35,071 bases of DNA from positions 1 through 35,071 of the forward strand of contig JAUVLC010000015.1 of NCBI GenBank assembly GCA_030595925.1, in the 5' to 3' direction. The position numbers were made by a program, and so were the translations under genes. The stretch comes from Clostridia bacterium (lineage in GTDB: Bacteria; CBDUZB01; JAGLHV01). The notes below the pieces were generated by a model. The model was not told where the DNA came from. It saw nothing but the letters and a program-made list of their open reading frames with translations, and ran no database searches. Below are positions 25,169-34,011 of this stretch, piece by piece (the stretch's first letter is position 1; every line of letters begins with the position of its first letter).

Positions 25169-25493
25169 TTTTTCTCCCCTTATTCTTTAAAAATAATATC
25201 TTTTTTAAATCTGTGTCTAAATCTTCTTATGCCTTTTATAATTTAACTTCCCTTCTCCGGTATCTCTATAAAATTTTTTTCTTTATTCATTTTGCTTTTT
25301 CAATTTCTTCTGGAAAAATTTTGTTAATTTTTTTAAAAAGCTATACATTATAATTATCTTCCTGTTAAAGAAAAAATACCCATTTCAATGCCTGACCTCA
25401 TGGAAAGTTTTATTGTCAACTCTCGTTTTTGTCCCAGATACTTATCGCATTAATGTGATTATAATCGTTAGTAAATACAATACGTGATTAATC
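25169..25493. other. 325-base gap with a possible mini-ORF
   Basis: No conventional gene is seen. A 21-codon frame at 25283-25348 (minus strand) encodes MYSFLKKLTKFFQKKLKKQN, a strongly basic amphipathic helix. AGGAAG lies about 8 bases upstream of its ATG. A second short frame (MNKEKNFIEIPEKGS) overlaps its end. These may be a real small peptide gene or chance, and the chance reading is at least as likely. Confidence 0.3.
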
Positions 25494-26777
25494 CTATTTA
25501 GCTAACACAATTGTTCCGTTAGATACCTTATTTCCGACTTTGAGCTGATATATGTATACCCCACCTTTTACAGTTGAACCATTGCTATCTTTCCCGTCCC
25601 ATATCAATGAAGACGTACTATTTTGATATAAACTATCTTTAATTAAACAGCCGGAAATTTCGAATATTTTTCCGGAAACCAGTTTGTTCTCGGAATTTTC
25701 AAAAACAAAGGTTACTATATCGTTAATCCCATCTCCATTAGGTGTAAATACCCGGGGATGAAGCGTAACTGAACCTAAAGAGGATCCGGTAAAGACTAAT
25801 CGAAAATCGAGTGTATTTGTCATACCCGCAGTTACTTTTGCTTGTTTTGATTGAGGACGATAACCTCTTTTTGACGCTGTTACTATATAATCCCCCGATA
25901 CTACATTTAGTATTGTGTAGTTCCCTACTGAATTTGTTGTGTCTGAATACCCATTAGCGGCTACTATCGTTCCCTGAATTGGATTATTATCCATATCTCT
26001 GACTGTCCCTGATATTGCATTAGCACCTCTCAGAAAATCCGCCAATATTTCTTCAGAACTCAATGCTTGATTGTAAATTTTGACTTCATCAATAATACCA
26101 TTAAATGGATCATTCCATTGGTCTTCAGTCCACCACCCTCCAATATGAAGGTTTGCATTAGAAGGATTTATTCCGGGAGGCGAATTTTTTGTATTTGGAT
26201 CCTGTTCTCCGTTGATATATACTTTCACTGTTGTCCCATCAGATGTAACCGCTACATGTGACCATATATTATTAGCAAGAGTATTTTCGGAAATAAGCCA
26301 TATTGCATTTGAGTTTGTTCCATCGGCACTGAGTTCAAAATTGATTTTTCCATCCGCCCCAATGTAAAAAACAAAGGAACGTTCAAAAATTCCTAGCCCA
26401 TAAAGCCATTTTTCTATCATCGCTTGCTTAGCTGTAATAAATGGTTTTACCCAAATTATAAGGGTAATTTCACTGGTAATGGTATCCAAACTACTTGAGT
26501 CAGGAGCTTCAATATAATCATTATCTCCATCAAATTGTAATCCCATTCCAAATTTTCCATCCACCCGGTCTGCAAGAGGATTCATATTGATTAAAGTTCC
26601 AGTATTATTATTTCCGGAAGAGTCATTTACCGTTATTCCATTTTCTTCTTCAAAGTGCCACAAACCAATGGGCTCTGCAGTACAATTAAAAGAAACAAAC
26701 CCCAGATGGAGAGTCCCTATTAGAAATACACATGCGAAGATGTGTTTCATTCTATTACTCAAATTTTCTTTTTTCAT
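25494..26777 (-). CDS. secreted LamG-domain protein with CarboxypepD_reg-like and FlgD/CHU_C-type C-terminal domains
   Basis: The frame can reach 459 residues from 26873, but I start at 26777 (427 residues). The first ATG lies between the -35 and -10 of a good promoter, and MKKENLSNRMKHIFACVFLI begins a signal peptide. Domains in order: a LamG/concanavalin-like fold (GLWHFEEENG, LQFDGDNDYIEAPDSSSLD, WSHVAVTSDGTTVKVYINGE, FNGIIDEVKIYNQALSSEEI); a CarboxypepD_reg-like segment (ISGTVRDMDNNPIQGTIVAA); and a FlgD-Ig/CHU_C-type end (VFTPNGDGINDIVTF, WDGKDSNGSTVKGGVYIYQL). It is probably a carbohydrate-binding or surface protein. The last domain resembles those on secreted proteins in several phyla. 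No catalytic domain is seen. Confidence 0.8.
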   Translation of the reverse strand: MKKENLSNRMKHIFACVFLIGTLHLGFVSFNCTAEPIGLWHFEEENGITVNDSSGNNNTGTLINMNPLADRVDGKFGMGLQFDGDNDYIEAPDSSSLDTITSEITLIIWVKPFITAKQAMIEKWLYGLGIFERSFVFYIGADGKINFELSADGTNSNAIWLISENTLANNIWSHVAVTSDGTTVKVYINGEQDPNTKNSPPGINPSNANLHIGGWWTEDQWNDPFNGIIDEVKIYNQALSSEEILADFLRGANAISGTVRDMDNNPIQGTIVAANGYSDTTNSVGNYTILNVVSGDYIVTASKRGYRPQSKQAKVTAGMTNTLDFRLVFTGSSLGSVTLHPRVFTPNGDGINDIVTFVFENSENKLVSGKIFEISGCLIKDSLYQNSTSSLIWDGKDSNGSTVKGGVYIYQLKVGNKVSNGTIVLAK

Positions 26778-26851
26778 TTTCCCCTTTTTTATCTTTGCCA
26801 TAACAATTAATAAACTAATTTCTTTTTTCTTATATTTTTTAAAGTAACATA

Positions 26852-26881
26852 TTTTTAGAGAGTATTCAAGCATAAAGTCAA
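26852..26881 (-). promoter_or_regulatory. promoter for the LamG gene
   Basis: On the minus strand, TTGACT (26881-26876) and TAAAAA (26857-26852) have 18-base spacing. Transcription starting near 26845 would exclude the first ATG of the frame and leave the ATGs at 26801 and 26777. Confidence 0.45.
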
Positions 26882-26969
26882 CATAAAAGTTTTGTTTGCG
26901 GAAGTCGGGAAAAACAAAAATTTAAATGGTGTCCACTTTTAATTTACAAATGACAGGCAGAAATTTAAA

Positions 26970-26998
26970 TTGACTTCCCGTTTTATATAATATATAAT
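26970..26998 (+). promoter_or_regulatory. sigma70-type promoter for khpB-mnmE
   Basis: TTGACT (26970-26975) and TATAAT (26993-26998) are exactly 17 bases apart. Transcription would start near 27005, with a leader of about 80 bases before khpB. It is back-to-back with the LamG promoter. Confidence 0.7.
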
Positions 26999-27086
26999 GC
27001 ATCTCACGGCAAAACCAAACCTATAAATACCAAGTAGGAATACTTTTAATTATAAGATTGGTTCTATCAGGAGGATAATTATCTTG

Positions 27087-27746
27087 ATGAAGGGTTTAGA
27101 AATAACAGGAAGAACAGTAGAAGAAGCAATCCAAAAAGGCTTAAAGAAATTAGGATTGGACCACAAAGAAGTAGAAATAAAAATTCTTGACGAAGGGAAA
27201 GCAGGTCTGTTTGGATTAATGGGAGCCAGTCCCGCAAAAGTAAAGATTTCCCCAAAAAATCCATCTGCTCAAAATACTCCGAATAACATATCTCCCGTTT
27301 CAGGTGTGCAAGCAAAAAAATTTTTGGAGGAAATTTTATGCCTTATGGGGATTGATAATAAAGTGGAATCTTTCCTTCAGGACGAACAATTGGTTTTAAA
27401 TATAAAAACCGCCGACAGTGCCCTTTTAATTGAAAAAAACCCTCCCCCGCTGAATTCACTACAACTTTTACTTAACTTAATTGTAGCAAAAACATATCAA
27501 CAAAAAATTATTCTGGATACAGAAAATTATCGTAAATGCCAAAAGGAAAAATTTATGACTTTAGCTAAAAATTCTGCCGAAAAAGTAAAAAAAACAAAGA
27601 AAGAAATAATGTTAGAGCCTTTGCCTCCCCAGGAAAGAAAAATAATTCACTTAGCCCTTCAATCCGATCCCAATGTACAAACTGCATCAAAAGGAGAAGG
27701 ATCTCATCGCAGAATTATAATTAGCTTAAAAAACAATACAATATAA
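27087..27746 (+). CDS. khpB: KhpB/Jag RNA-binding protein (Jag_N, KH, R3H)
   Basis: The protein has 219 residues from the ATG at 27087. A TTG at 27084 is also possible, and the AGGAGG at 27069 fits either start. Jag_N: EITGRTVEEAIQKGLKKLGL and the GKAGLFGLMGASPAKVKI block. Middle KH-like region: about 75-135. R3H: LPPQERKIIHLALQ followed by VQTASKGEGSHRRIIISL. KhpB/Jag binds RNA and is tied to cell-wall and cell-shape control in several bacteria. The KH region reads ALLIEKNPPPLNSLQLLLNL instead of the usual IGK.G..L, so the GxxG loop needed for RNA contact is missing. It usually follows yidC, but here it heads its own transcription unit. Confidence 0.9.
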   Translation: MKGLEITGRTVEEAIQKGLKKLGLDHKEVEIKILDEGKAGLFGLMGASPAKVKISPKNPSAQNTPNNISPVSGVQAKKFLEEILCLMGIDNKVESFLQDEQLVLNIKTADSALLIEKNPPPLNSLQLLLNLIVAKTYQQKIILDTENYRKCQKEKFMTLAKNSAEKVKKTKKEIMLEPLPPQERKIIHLALQSDPNVQTASKGEGSHRRIIISLKNNTI

Positions 27747-27795
27747 ACTGGTTTCAAAATTATTACTCATTTATTTTCTAAACAAGGATAGCTTT

Positions 27796-29202
27796 ATGTT
27801 TAATGATGCCATCGCTGCTATTTCCACCCCTCCGGGTGAAGGAGGTATCGGGATTGTTCGTTTAAGCGGAAAAAGTGTGATTTCCCGGGTCGAAGAAATC
27901 TTTAAATCGTGTAAGGAAAAATCGCTTTCTACTGTTCCCAGCCACACTGTTCATTATGGATATATTTATCCTGACCAAAAAGGAAAAGGAAATGCAATAG
28001 ATCAAACCCTAGTCACAATAATGCGTGCACCGCACACCTATACAGGGGAAGATATTGTTGAAATTTCCTGCCACGGGGGAATTATCCCGTTAAGGAAAAT
28101 ATTAGAGGCCTGCTTAAAAAAGGGTTTACGTTTAGCTCAACCGGGAGAGTTTACCAAAAGGGCTTTCCTTAACGGACGAATAGACTTGATTCAAGCAGAA
28201 GCAGTATGTGATATCATCCGGGCAAAAACCGAACTTGCCCTTTCCTCTGCAATAAAACAATTGAAAGGCAATTTATCTATTAGAATAAATCCTCTCTGGC
28301 AAAAAATATTTGATTTAGTTTCTCATTTAGAAGCAACTTTAGATTTTACAGACGAAGATATTCCTCAAATAAACACCGGAGAAATGTTAAAAAAAATAGA
28401 TTTTATTTTGACTCAAATTCAGGATTTAATTAATACCAGTTCTACCGGAGAAATTTTGAGTAACGGGTTAAAAGCAACATTTATAGGAAAACCCAATGTA
28501 GGAAAATCTTCTTTATTAAATGCCATTCTCCAGAATGAACAGGCAATAGTTTCTTCTACGCCCGGAACTACGAGAGACCTCATCGAAAAAGAAATAAATA
28601 TCTCAGGATTACTGGTGAAAATTACCGATACGGCCGGAATAAAAACTTCCGGACAAAATGATATTGAAGAAAAAAGCATCACTCAAAGCAAAAAAGCAAT
28701 TTCTTCTGCTGATTTAATCCTGTTTGTTCTGGATTACTCGCAAAATTTAACCAAAGAAGATTTTTCCATTATTTCTGCCTTATCGCAACATTCGCGAGAC
28801 AAAAAAATTATTGTTATTTTAAATAAGAGTGATTTAAAACAAAAACTCGTTGAAGAAAAAATAAAAAAATTATTCTCTTTTTCCCCTTTGATAATAAAAA
28901 CTTCTGCTACCCGGCTAACCGGAATAAAAGAACTTCAGGACCTTATCCATTCCCTATATATCAAAGGGGATATTAATGTAGGAGAAAAAACTTTAGTTAC
29001 TAATATACGCCATAAAAATATTCTCCTACTAACAGAAAAATCCTTGAAATTAGCCCGGGCTTCTCTTAACCTGGGACAATCTGAAGAATTTATTAGTATG
29101 GATTTACGAAATGCCTTAAATTCCTTAGGCGAATTGACCGGAAAAAATGCATCTCCAGATCTTCTGGATAAAATTTTTTCTACCTTTTGTATTGGTAAAT
29201 AA
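27796..29202 (+). CDS. mnmE: tRNA modification GTPase MnmE (TrmE)
   Basis: This 468-residue protein is full length. The N-terminal domain starts MFNDAIAAISTPPGEGGIGI and contains HGG and PGEFTKRAFLNGRIDL. A helical domain and an inserted G domain follow, with the P-loop GKPNVGKSSL, DTAG and NKSD. The protein ends in FCIGK, the C-x-G-K motif needed for activity. MnmE, with MnmG, makes the 5-carboxymethylaminomethyl-type modification at wobble U34 of some tRNAs. mnmG, its usual neighbour, is not in the window. The start is supported by AAGGA. The gene follows khpB by about 50 bases, as in many bacteria, and is probably transcribed with it. Confidence 0.97.
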   Translation: MFNDAIAAISTPPGEGGIGIVRLSGKSVISRVEEIFKSCKEKSLSTVPSHTVHYGYIYPDQKGKGNAIDQTLVTIMRAPHTYTGEDIVEISCHGGIIPLRKILEACLKKGLRLAQPGEFTKRAFLNGRIDLIQAEAVCDIIRAKTELALSSAIKQLKGNLSIRINPLWQKIFDLVSHLEATLDFTDEDIPQINTGEMLKKIDFILTQIQDLINTSSTGEILSNGLKATFIGKPNVGKSSLLNAILQNEQAIVSSTPGTTRDLIEKEINISGLLVKITDTAGIKTSGQNDIEEKSITQSKKAISSADLILFVLDYSQNLTKEDFSIISALSQHSRDKKIIVILNKSDLKQKLVEEKIKKLFSFSPLIIKTSATRLTGIKELQDLIHSLYIKGDINVGEKTLVTNIRHKNILLLTEKSLKLARASLNLGQSEEFISMDLRNALNSLGELTGKNASPDLLDKIFSTFCIGK

Positions 29203-29344
29203 AACCTGCTTGTTCATATATTTAGTATTATATCGTACAATTATAAATACTGTTTTTAGAGTATATAATCCAAGTTATTAAATGGCATCATTATAAGCAA
29301 TACATTCCATATATAAATTTATTCAACTTTTAATTGAGGAATTT

Positions 29345-30193
29345 ATGCGTTTTAGAAAATCACTTTTTCTGCTTTCTTTTTTACTTTTTTGCTCCTGGAA
29401 CACAAAAAATGTTTTCCTTTTTCCCTATAACCCTAAATGCGGTGACACGTTAAAAATAACCATTACAAAAACATCCCCTTCTAAAAAATTTATAGCAGAA
29501 TTTAATCAAAAAAAATATTTTTTTTATCCGATAAGACAAAAAAATCAATGTTGTCTTATTCCTCTTTCCTGTAAATTTCGCCCTGGAAAATATAAAATTA
29601 ATCTGTTTCGATTACATAAGAAAAAGAAAAAGCTGCTCTGGAGTAAAAAAATCGAAATACGCCCGGGAATATTTCGCCGAATCGATCTCAAACTCAGGCG
29701 TAAAAAAAGCAGATTACTTTCCCCTCCCAAAAAAAAACCTCAGGGAAAAAAGTTTCAGTACTATTTGAAAAGTAAAATTCCTTTTCCCTTATGGCAAGGT
29801 AAATTTATTCGGCCGGTAAAAGGAAGAATTACTGACTGGTATGGAACTTACCGAACAATAAATAAAACTATTCCCTGGAATCAACATAAAGGAGTTGATT
29901 TTGGAGCTCCAAAAGGAACTCCTGTCTACGCCTCAAACAAGGGAATAGTTGTTCTCGCAAAACCGTTTTCTCTGCAAGGAAAATTAGTTTTGCTGGATCA
30001 TGGGGAAGGGATACAAACTGTTTATATGCATCTTTCTTCAACGCTCGTTCAACCGGGTGAAATGGTAAAAAAAGGAAAACTGATTGGAAGAGTCGGTTCC
30101 ACCGGTTTATCTACAGGAGCACATCTTCACTGGGGCTTATATATTAATGGAATTACGGTAAATCCTCTTACCTGGCTCAAATATGAATATTAA
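29345..30193 (+). CDS. M23-family (LytM-type) peptidoglycan endopeptidase, exported
   Basis: The protein has 282 residues. The N-terminus, MRFRKSLFLLSFLLFCSW, is a signal or membrane-anchor sequence. A poorly conserved beta-rich segment rich in K and R follows, and then the M23 domain (about 170-280). Zinc ligands are visible in NQHKGVDFGAP (H and D) and GAHLHWGLY (HxH), and TVYMHLSS supplies the catalytic-type histidine. These enzymes cut peptide crosslinks in the cell wall and act outside the membrane. A shared GEMVKKGKLIGRVGSTG block is typical of the family. GAGGA precedes the ATG. The gene is separated from mnmE by 142 bases and from rsmI by 42. Confidence 0.92.
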   Translation: MRFRKSLFLLSFLLFCSWNTKNVFLFPYNPKCGDTLKITITKTSPSKKFIAEFNQKKYFFYPIRQKNQCCLIPLSCKFRPGKYKINLFRLHKKKKKLLWSKKIEIRPGIFRRIDLKLRRKKSRLLSPPKKKPQGKKFQYYLKSKIPFPLWQGKFIRPVKGRITDWYGTYRTINKTIPWNQHKGVDFGAPKGTPVYASNKGIVVLAKPFSLQGKLVLLDHGEGIQTVYMHLSSTLVQPGEMVKKGKLIGRVGSTGLSTGAHLHWGLYINGITVNPLTWLKYEY

Positions 30194-30235
30194 TCCTTTT
30201 CAGCAAAGAAATATTTTTGAAATCGAGGAAAAATA

Positions 30236-30931
30236 ATGAAAGATTCTTTTTCTTTCGGTACTCTTTACATAATATCCACCCCTATCGGCAATTTAGAAGA
30301 TATTACCCTGCGTGCCCTGCGCATTCTAAAAGAAGTAAATTTAATTGCCGCAGAGGATACCCGTCACACTAGAAAATTATTAAGTCACTACAATATTCAT
30401 ACCCCTTTAACCAGTTACCATCAGCATACCCATAAAAACAAAACAAATTCATTAATTAACTTTTTAAAAGAAGGTAAAAATATTGCACTGGTTTCCGACT
30501 GTGGAACCCCGGGAATATCCGATCCCGGGACGTTCATCATTAAAGAAGCTATTATCCGGGGAATTAAAGTAATCGCTCTTCCCGGCCCATCGGCATTAAT
30601 TTGCGCTCTTACTCTTTCAGGTCTTCCAACTAACGGGTTTCTCTTTTTAGGGTTTTTACCCAGAAAAAAAGGAAAAATCAAGAAAGAAATAAACAGAGCA
30701 TCTCTTTGTGAAAAAACTTTAATTTTCTATGAATCCTGTTATCGAATAAATAAAACACTGGAAATAGTCCGGGAAGAAATAGGACAAGTAGAAATAGTTT
30801 TAGCCCGGGAATTAACTAAAAAGTTCGAAGAAATAATCAGAGGAAAAATAAATGAGGTTATAGAAAAAATCAAAGATAGGACACTGAAAGGAGAATTAGT
30901 AGTTCTGGTAAGTAAATCTGGGGATTTCTAA
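30236..30931 (+). CDS. rsmI: 16S rRNA (cytidine1402-2'-O)-methyltransferase RsmI
   Basis: This 231-residue tetrapyrrole-methylase-fold protein has the RsmI signature: LYIISTPIGNLEDITLRALR, LIAAEDTRHTRKLLSHYNI, SDCGTPGISDPG, VIALPGPSALICALTLSGLP and FLFLGFLPRK. It methylates C1402 of 16S rRNA (E. coli numbering) using SAM. It lacks the roughly 45-residue C-terminal helical extension of longer RsmI proteins. Short forms are common. GAGG lies 7 bases before the ATG. It is the last plus-strand gene, facing a minus-strand block. Confidence 0.95.
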   Translation: MKDSFSFGTLYIISTPIGNLEDITLRALRILKEVNLIAAEDTRHTRKLLSHYNIHTPLTSYHQHTHKNKTNSLINFLKEGKNIALVSDCGTPGISDPGTFIIKEAIIRGIKVIALPGPSALICALTLSGLPTNGFLFLGFLPRKKGKIKKEINRASLCEKTLIFYESCYRINKTLEIVREEIGQVEIVLARELTKKFEEIIRGKINEVIEKIKDRTLKGELVVLVSKSGDF

Positions 30932-30953
30932 CTTATTATTTATATACTTGCAA

Positions 30954-30983
30954 ACCCGCCAAAATGCAAAGCTTTTGGCGGGT
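30954..30983. terminator. hairpin between convergent genes
   Basis: ACCCGCCAAAA (30954-30964) pairs perfectly with TTTTGGCGGGT (30973-30983) across the 8-base loop TGCAAAGC. It lies between rsmI and the convergent DUF6064-like gene, where a two-way terminator would be expected. No long T run follows on either side, so terminator activity is only inferred. Confidence 0.6.
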
Positions 30984-30995
30984 CAGTTTGACTGA

Positions 30996-31832
30996 TTATT
31001 TGCTTTTTTTATTCGTTAATTTTGGGAACAATAACAAAAGAAAGGAATATATACAAGTAATTACTAAAATTAAATCCCACCCAATTTTTAATTTTACCCA
31101 GCCTACCAGCCCAAAATAAAAACCGGCTATAGTTATAACCCAACAGGTAAGTTTGTTTGTTTTTTTAGCCAGGGTTACTAAAGAAACAGCGACCAACAAG
31201 GTCGGCGAGGGCAAAAGCCCGTAAGAAGAAAAAATAACTGTTTTTAATCCACCGGTTGCATACGCCGGATAACCAATTCCAACACTCAAAGGAATGACCA
31301 CCCACCATCTCCATATTTTCCCGGGTAACTGATAATCACCTTCGCTTTTCAGAGCTTCTACCAATGTAGCAATACAAAGGGAAAAAAATATCCGTTCAAA
31401 AAAAATAAAGATATATCCTCCCGGACATTTACTTCGATCTATATACCAAAAAAGAATTATTATCGGCACTAACCCAAACCAACGAAAAACCCCCACAGGT
31501 AAATGTAAAAAACTTTTTCCTCTCACGCCATCTATTAGCATAATTAAAAATAAAACAAATAACAGAAACTCAAAAATCCGCAAATAAAAACTTACTTCGT
31601 AATTAGCCTCTCCGATTAATTCTACTGCATGTGTCATTGCTCCGGTTAAACCCAAAAAAGTAAAAGATAAATATCCACAGAGAAATCGTTTCCCCCGGGT
31701 ATGCGGATGAGTAAACCAATAGAATAAAATTATAAATAAAAGCAAATGCTGCATTAGGCGAAAATCAACATAAAAATCTACCAATAATTGATAACCCTTA
31801 CTAATTATTTCTACCGGAAAATCAAAAAACAT
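30996..31832 (-). CDS. multi-spanning membrane protein, DUF6064-like
   Basis: The protein has 278 residues from the ATG at 31832. The upstream ATG at 31850 would place AAGGGG inside the coding region, while that same AAGGGG sits 6 bases before 31832, so the shorter form is preferred. It has about eight to nine hydrophobic segments. The conserved-looking motif GYPAYATGGLKTVIFSSYGL is followed by LPSPTLLVAVSL. The G..P.PT pattern after a GYP segment resembles DUF6064, whose function is unknown. I am only moderately confident of that. No transporter or enzyme motif is seen. The gene lies 25 bases past the argS stop and is probably co-transcribed with argS. Confidence 0.55.
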   Translation of the reverse strand: MFFDFPVEIISKGYQLLVDFYVDFRLMQHLLLFIILFYWFTHPHTRGKRFLCGYLSFTFLGLTGAMTHAVELIGEANYEVSFYLRIFEFLLFVLFLIMLIDGVRGKSFLHLPVGVFRWFGLVPIIILFWYIDRSKCPGGYIFIFFERIFFSLCIATLVEALKSEGDYQLPGKIWRWWVVIPLSVGIGYPAYATGGLKTVIFSSYGLLPSPTLLVAVSLVTLAKKTNKLTCWVITIAGFYFGLVGWVKLKIGWDLILVITCIYSFLLLLFPKLTNKKSK

Positions 31833-31875
31833 ATTTTTCCCCTTCTTCATAAATAACGACAGCCCGCTTTTTTAC

Positions 31876-33582
31876 CTACATTTTTTCCGGAACACTAACC
31901 CCCAGCAAATTAAGCCCATTACTGATTATTTTTTTTATTCCTTTTACTAATTTAAGCCTTGCCTGCCTTAACGCAATATCATCGGATAAAATACGAAATT
32001 TATTATAATAACTATGAAAATTCTTGGCTAAATCCTGTAGATAAATCACTATGTGGTGTGGTTCCAATTTGCGGGCACAAAGTTGTACTATATCCGGATA
32101 AAAAGCTAATTTTTTCATTAACTCCAATTCTTCCGGTTCTTTCAATAATTCGAGTTGAATATTTTTCTTTCGACAAGAATAATTCTTTTTTTCCGCTTCT
32201 TTAAATATACTGCAAATTCTGGCATGTGCATATTGAATATAATATACCGGATTTTCCGGGGACTGTTTCTTGGCTATTTCCAAATCAAAATCCAATGAAC
32301 TATTCGCCCCTCTCATTAAAAAGAAAAACCGGCAAACATCAGGCCCTACTTCATTTATAACTTCTCGTAAGGTAACGAATTCCCCTTTACGCGTAGACAT
32401 AGCAATTTGTTTTCCTCCCCGGTATAAACTAACCAATTGGTATAAAATAACTTTAAGGTCCTGGGGATTATAGCCTAAAGCAGTAATAACTCCTTTTAAC
32501 CGGGCAACATATCCATGATGATCCGCTCCCCAGATATTAATTACTTTCTTAAATTTTCTTTGCACAAATTTATCATAATGATAAGCTATATCGGAAGCTA
32601 AATAAGTCGGTTCGTTATTTTTCCTGACTACCACACGATCTTTTTCATCACCTAATTTAGAAGAAGCAAACCATATAGCTCCATCCTTATCATAAAGATA
32701 TCCTTTCTTTTTTAGAAGGGTTGTTACTTTATCTATCTGGGTTTGTCTTCCTTTTTTTTCATAGAGTTTTGATTCCTGAAACCAGGTATTAAATTTTACT
32801 CCTAAATCATTAAGTACCTGTTCTATCCAACCTTGAATTATTTCTATTGCCGCTTTTTCAAAAAACCAATGTCCTCTCTCCCGTCCTTTTTCTATCTTGT
32901 TATATTTTTTATCATTAAAAATCTTGCGGGCTATTTCTTCAATGTATTCTCCCTTATAAATATCTTCTGATTTCTTTTCTTCAAGGTATTTTTTTTCCTT
33001 TCGGTCAAGTTGCTGCCCTGAAATTTTATCATACTGCAACATTACAGAACACCCCAATACTTCAATTTGTTTTCCCCTGTTATTCACATAATATTCTTTC
33101 TCGACTTTATATCCGATAAAAGTCAAAATATTAGCCAAAGCATCCCCTATCGCCGCTCCACGGCCATGTCCTATATGCAAAGGACCTGTAGGATTTGCGG
33201 ACACAAATTCAATCTGAATCAATTCTTGTCTACCTATATTTTCTTTCCCATACATTTCTCCTTGTTTACAAATTGCTTCTAATTCTTCATATAACCTTCC
33301 GGGGGAAATAAAAAAATTAATAAATCCCGCCCCGGCTATTTCGACCTTATTACAAATATTTGTTGTATCGATAAGCATTGTGATTTTCCGAGCTAATGCA
33401 TAAGGAGAACTCTTTATCTCTTTAGCCATTACCAAAGCAACATTACAGGAAAAATCTCCGGCTATATTAGGAGGAGGGAATTCAACACAAAAAACAGGAA
33501 CATTTTTTATCTTTAACTGTTCTTTTTTTATCCATTGTTTTATAGCTTTATTTATTATTTTTTCAATCTCTTTTTTTAACAC
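31876..33582 (-). CDS. argS: arginyl-tRNA synthetase
   Basis: This 568-residue class I synthetase charges tRNA-Arg. The N-terminal domain contains EFPPPNIAGDFSCNVALVMAKEIKSSPYALA. The HIGH motif lies in FVSANPTGPLHIGHGRGAAIGD (136-139), and the KMSKS-equivalent is QIAMSTRKGEFVTL. The RDxxYxxxD-type segment is replaced by AHHYG-like GADHHGYVARLKG, as is normal for ArgS. The helical anticodon-binding domain ends with AARKLEPHHIVIYLQDLAKNFHSYYNKFRI. The start is a GTG at 33582, overlapping rsfS by 20 bases, with AAGGA about 8 bases upstream. Confidence 0.97.
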   Translation of the reverse strand: MLKKEIEKIINKAIKQWIKKEQLKIKNVPVFCVEFPPPNIAGDFSCNVALVMAKEIKSSPYALARKITMLIDTTNICNKVEIAGAGFINFFISPGRLYEELEAICKQGEMYGKENIGRQELIQIEFVSANPTGPLHIGHGRGAAIGDALANILTFIGYKVEKEYYVNNRGKQIEVLGCSVMLQYDKISGQQLDRKEKKYLEEKKSEDIYKGEYIEEIARKIFNDKKYNKIEKGRERGHWFFEKAAIEIIQGWIEQVLNDLGVKFNTWFQESKLYEKKGRQTQIDKVTTLLKKKGYLYDKDGAIWFASSKLGDEKDRVVVRKNNEPTYLASDIAYHYDKFVQRKFKKVINIWGADHHGYVARLKGVITALGYNPQDLKVILYQLVSLYRGGKQIAMSTRKGEFVTLREVINEVGPDVCRFFFLMRGANSSLDFDLEIAKKQSPENPVYYIQYAHARICSIFKEAEKKNYSCRKKNIQLELLKEPEELELMKKLAFYPDIVQLCARKLEPHHIVIYLQDLAKNFHSYYNKFRILSDDIALRQARLKLVKGIKKIISNGLNLLGVSVPEKM

Positions 33583-33952
33583 TGGTTTTTCCTTTTTTAT
33601 CTGTTTTCGTTTTTAACATTTTTACTTTTTTCCCTTCTCCCCAAATTTTTTCAAGATTATAAAATTTTCTTTGGTCTTCATGAAAAATATGAACAACCAC
33701 ACCGCCATAGTCCATTAATATCCAATGAGCAAATTTTTCTCCTTCCCGGTGTAAGTTATATATTTTTTCTTTTTTAAGAGCCATTTCTATTTCTTCGCTT
33801 ATTGCCTTTACCTGAACAGTTGACCGTCCACTGCAAATAACCAGATAATCAAAATAAGGGGTTAGTTCATTGACATCTAAAATAACTACATCCAATGCCT
33901 TCTTTTCTTGAGCCATTTTTGCACAGTTGACTGCTATTTTTCTAAAATTCAC
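33563..33952 (-). CDS. rsfS: ribosomal silencing factor RsfS (RsfA/Iojap)
   Basis: The protein has 129 residues. It shows AQEKKALDVVILDVNELTPYFDYLVICSGRSTVQVKAI, GEKFAHWILMDYGGVVVHIF and FYNLEKIW, the diagnostic blocks of RsfS. It binds ribosomal protein L14 on the large subunit and blocks subunit joining when nutrients run low. AAGGAG precedes the ATG by about 9 bases. The LCP gene upstream and the argS gene overlapping its 3' end form a cluster. RsfS next to an LCP gene is common in bacteria, often with nadD further upstream. Confidence 0.95.
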   Translation of the reverse strand: MNFRKIAVNCAKMAQEKKALDVVILDVNELTPYFDYLVICSGRSTVQVKAISEEIEMALKKEKIYNLHREGEKFAHWILMDYGGVVVHIFHEDQRKFYNLEKIWGEGKKVKMLKTKTDKKGKTSVKKRD

Positions 33953-34011
33953 TTTTTTCTCCTTTTTTTCGCCATTTTATTAATAATTATATAATACTAA
34001 AGCCCAGCGTC

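Noticed and set aside
26920-26945. GTGTCCACTTTTAA as a possible insertion-sequence end
   Set aside because: There is no matching inverted copy and no transposase nearby. It is probably chance between two promoters.
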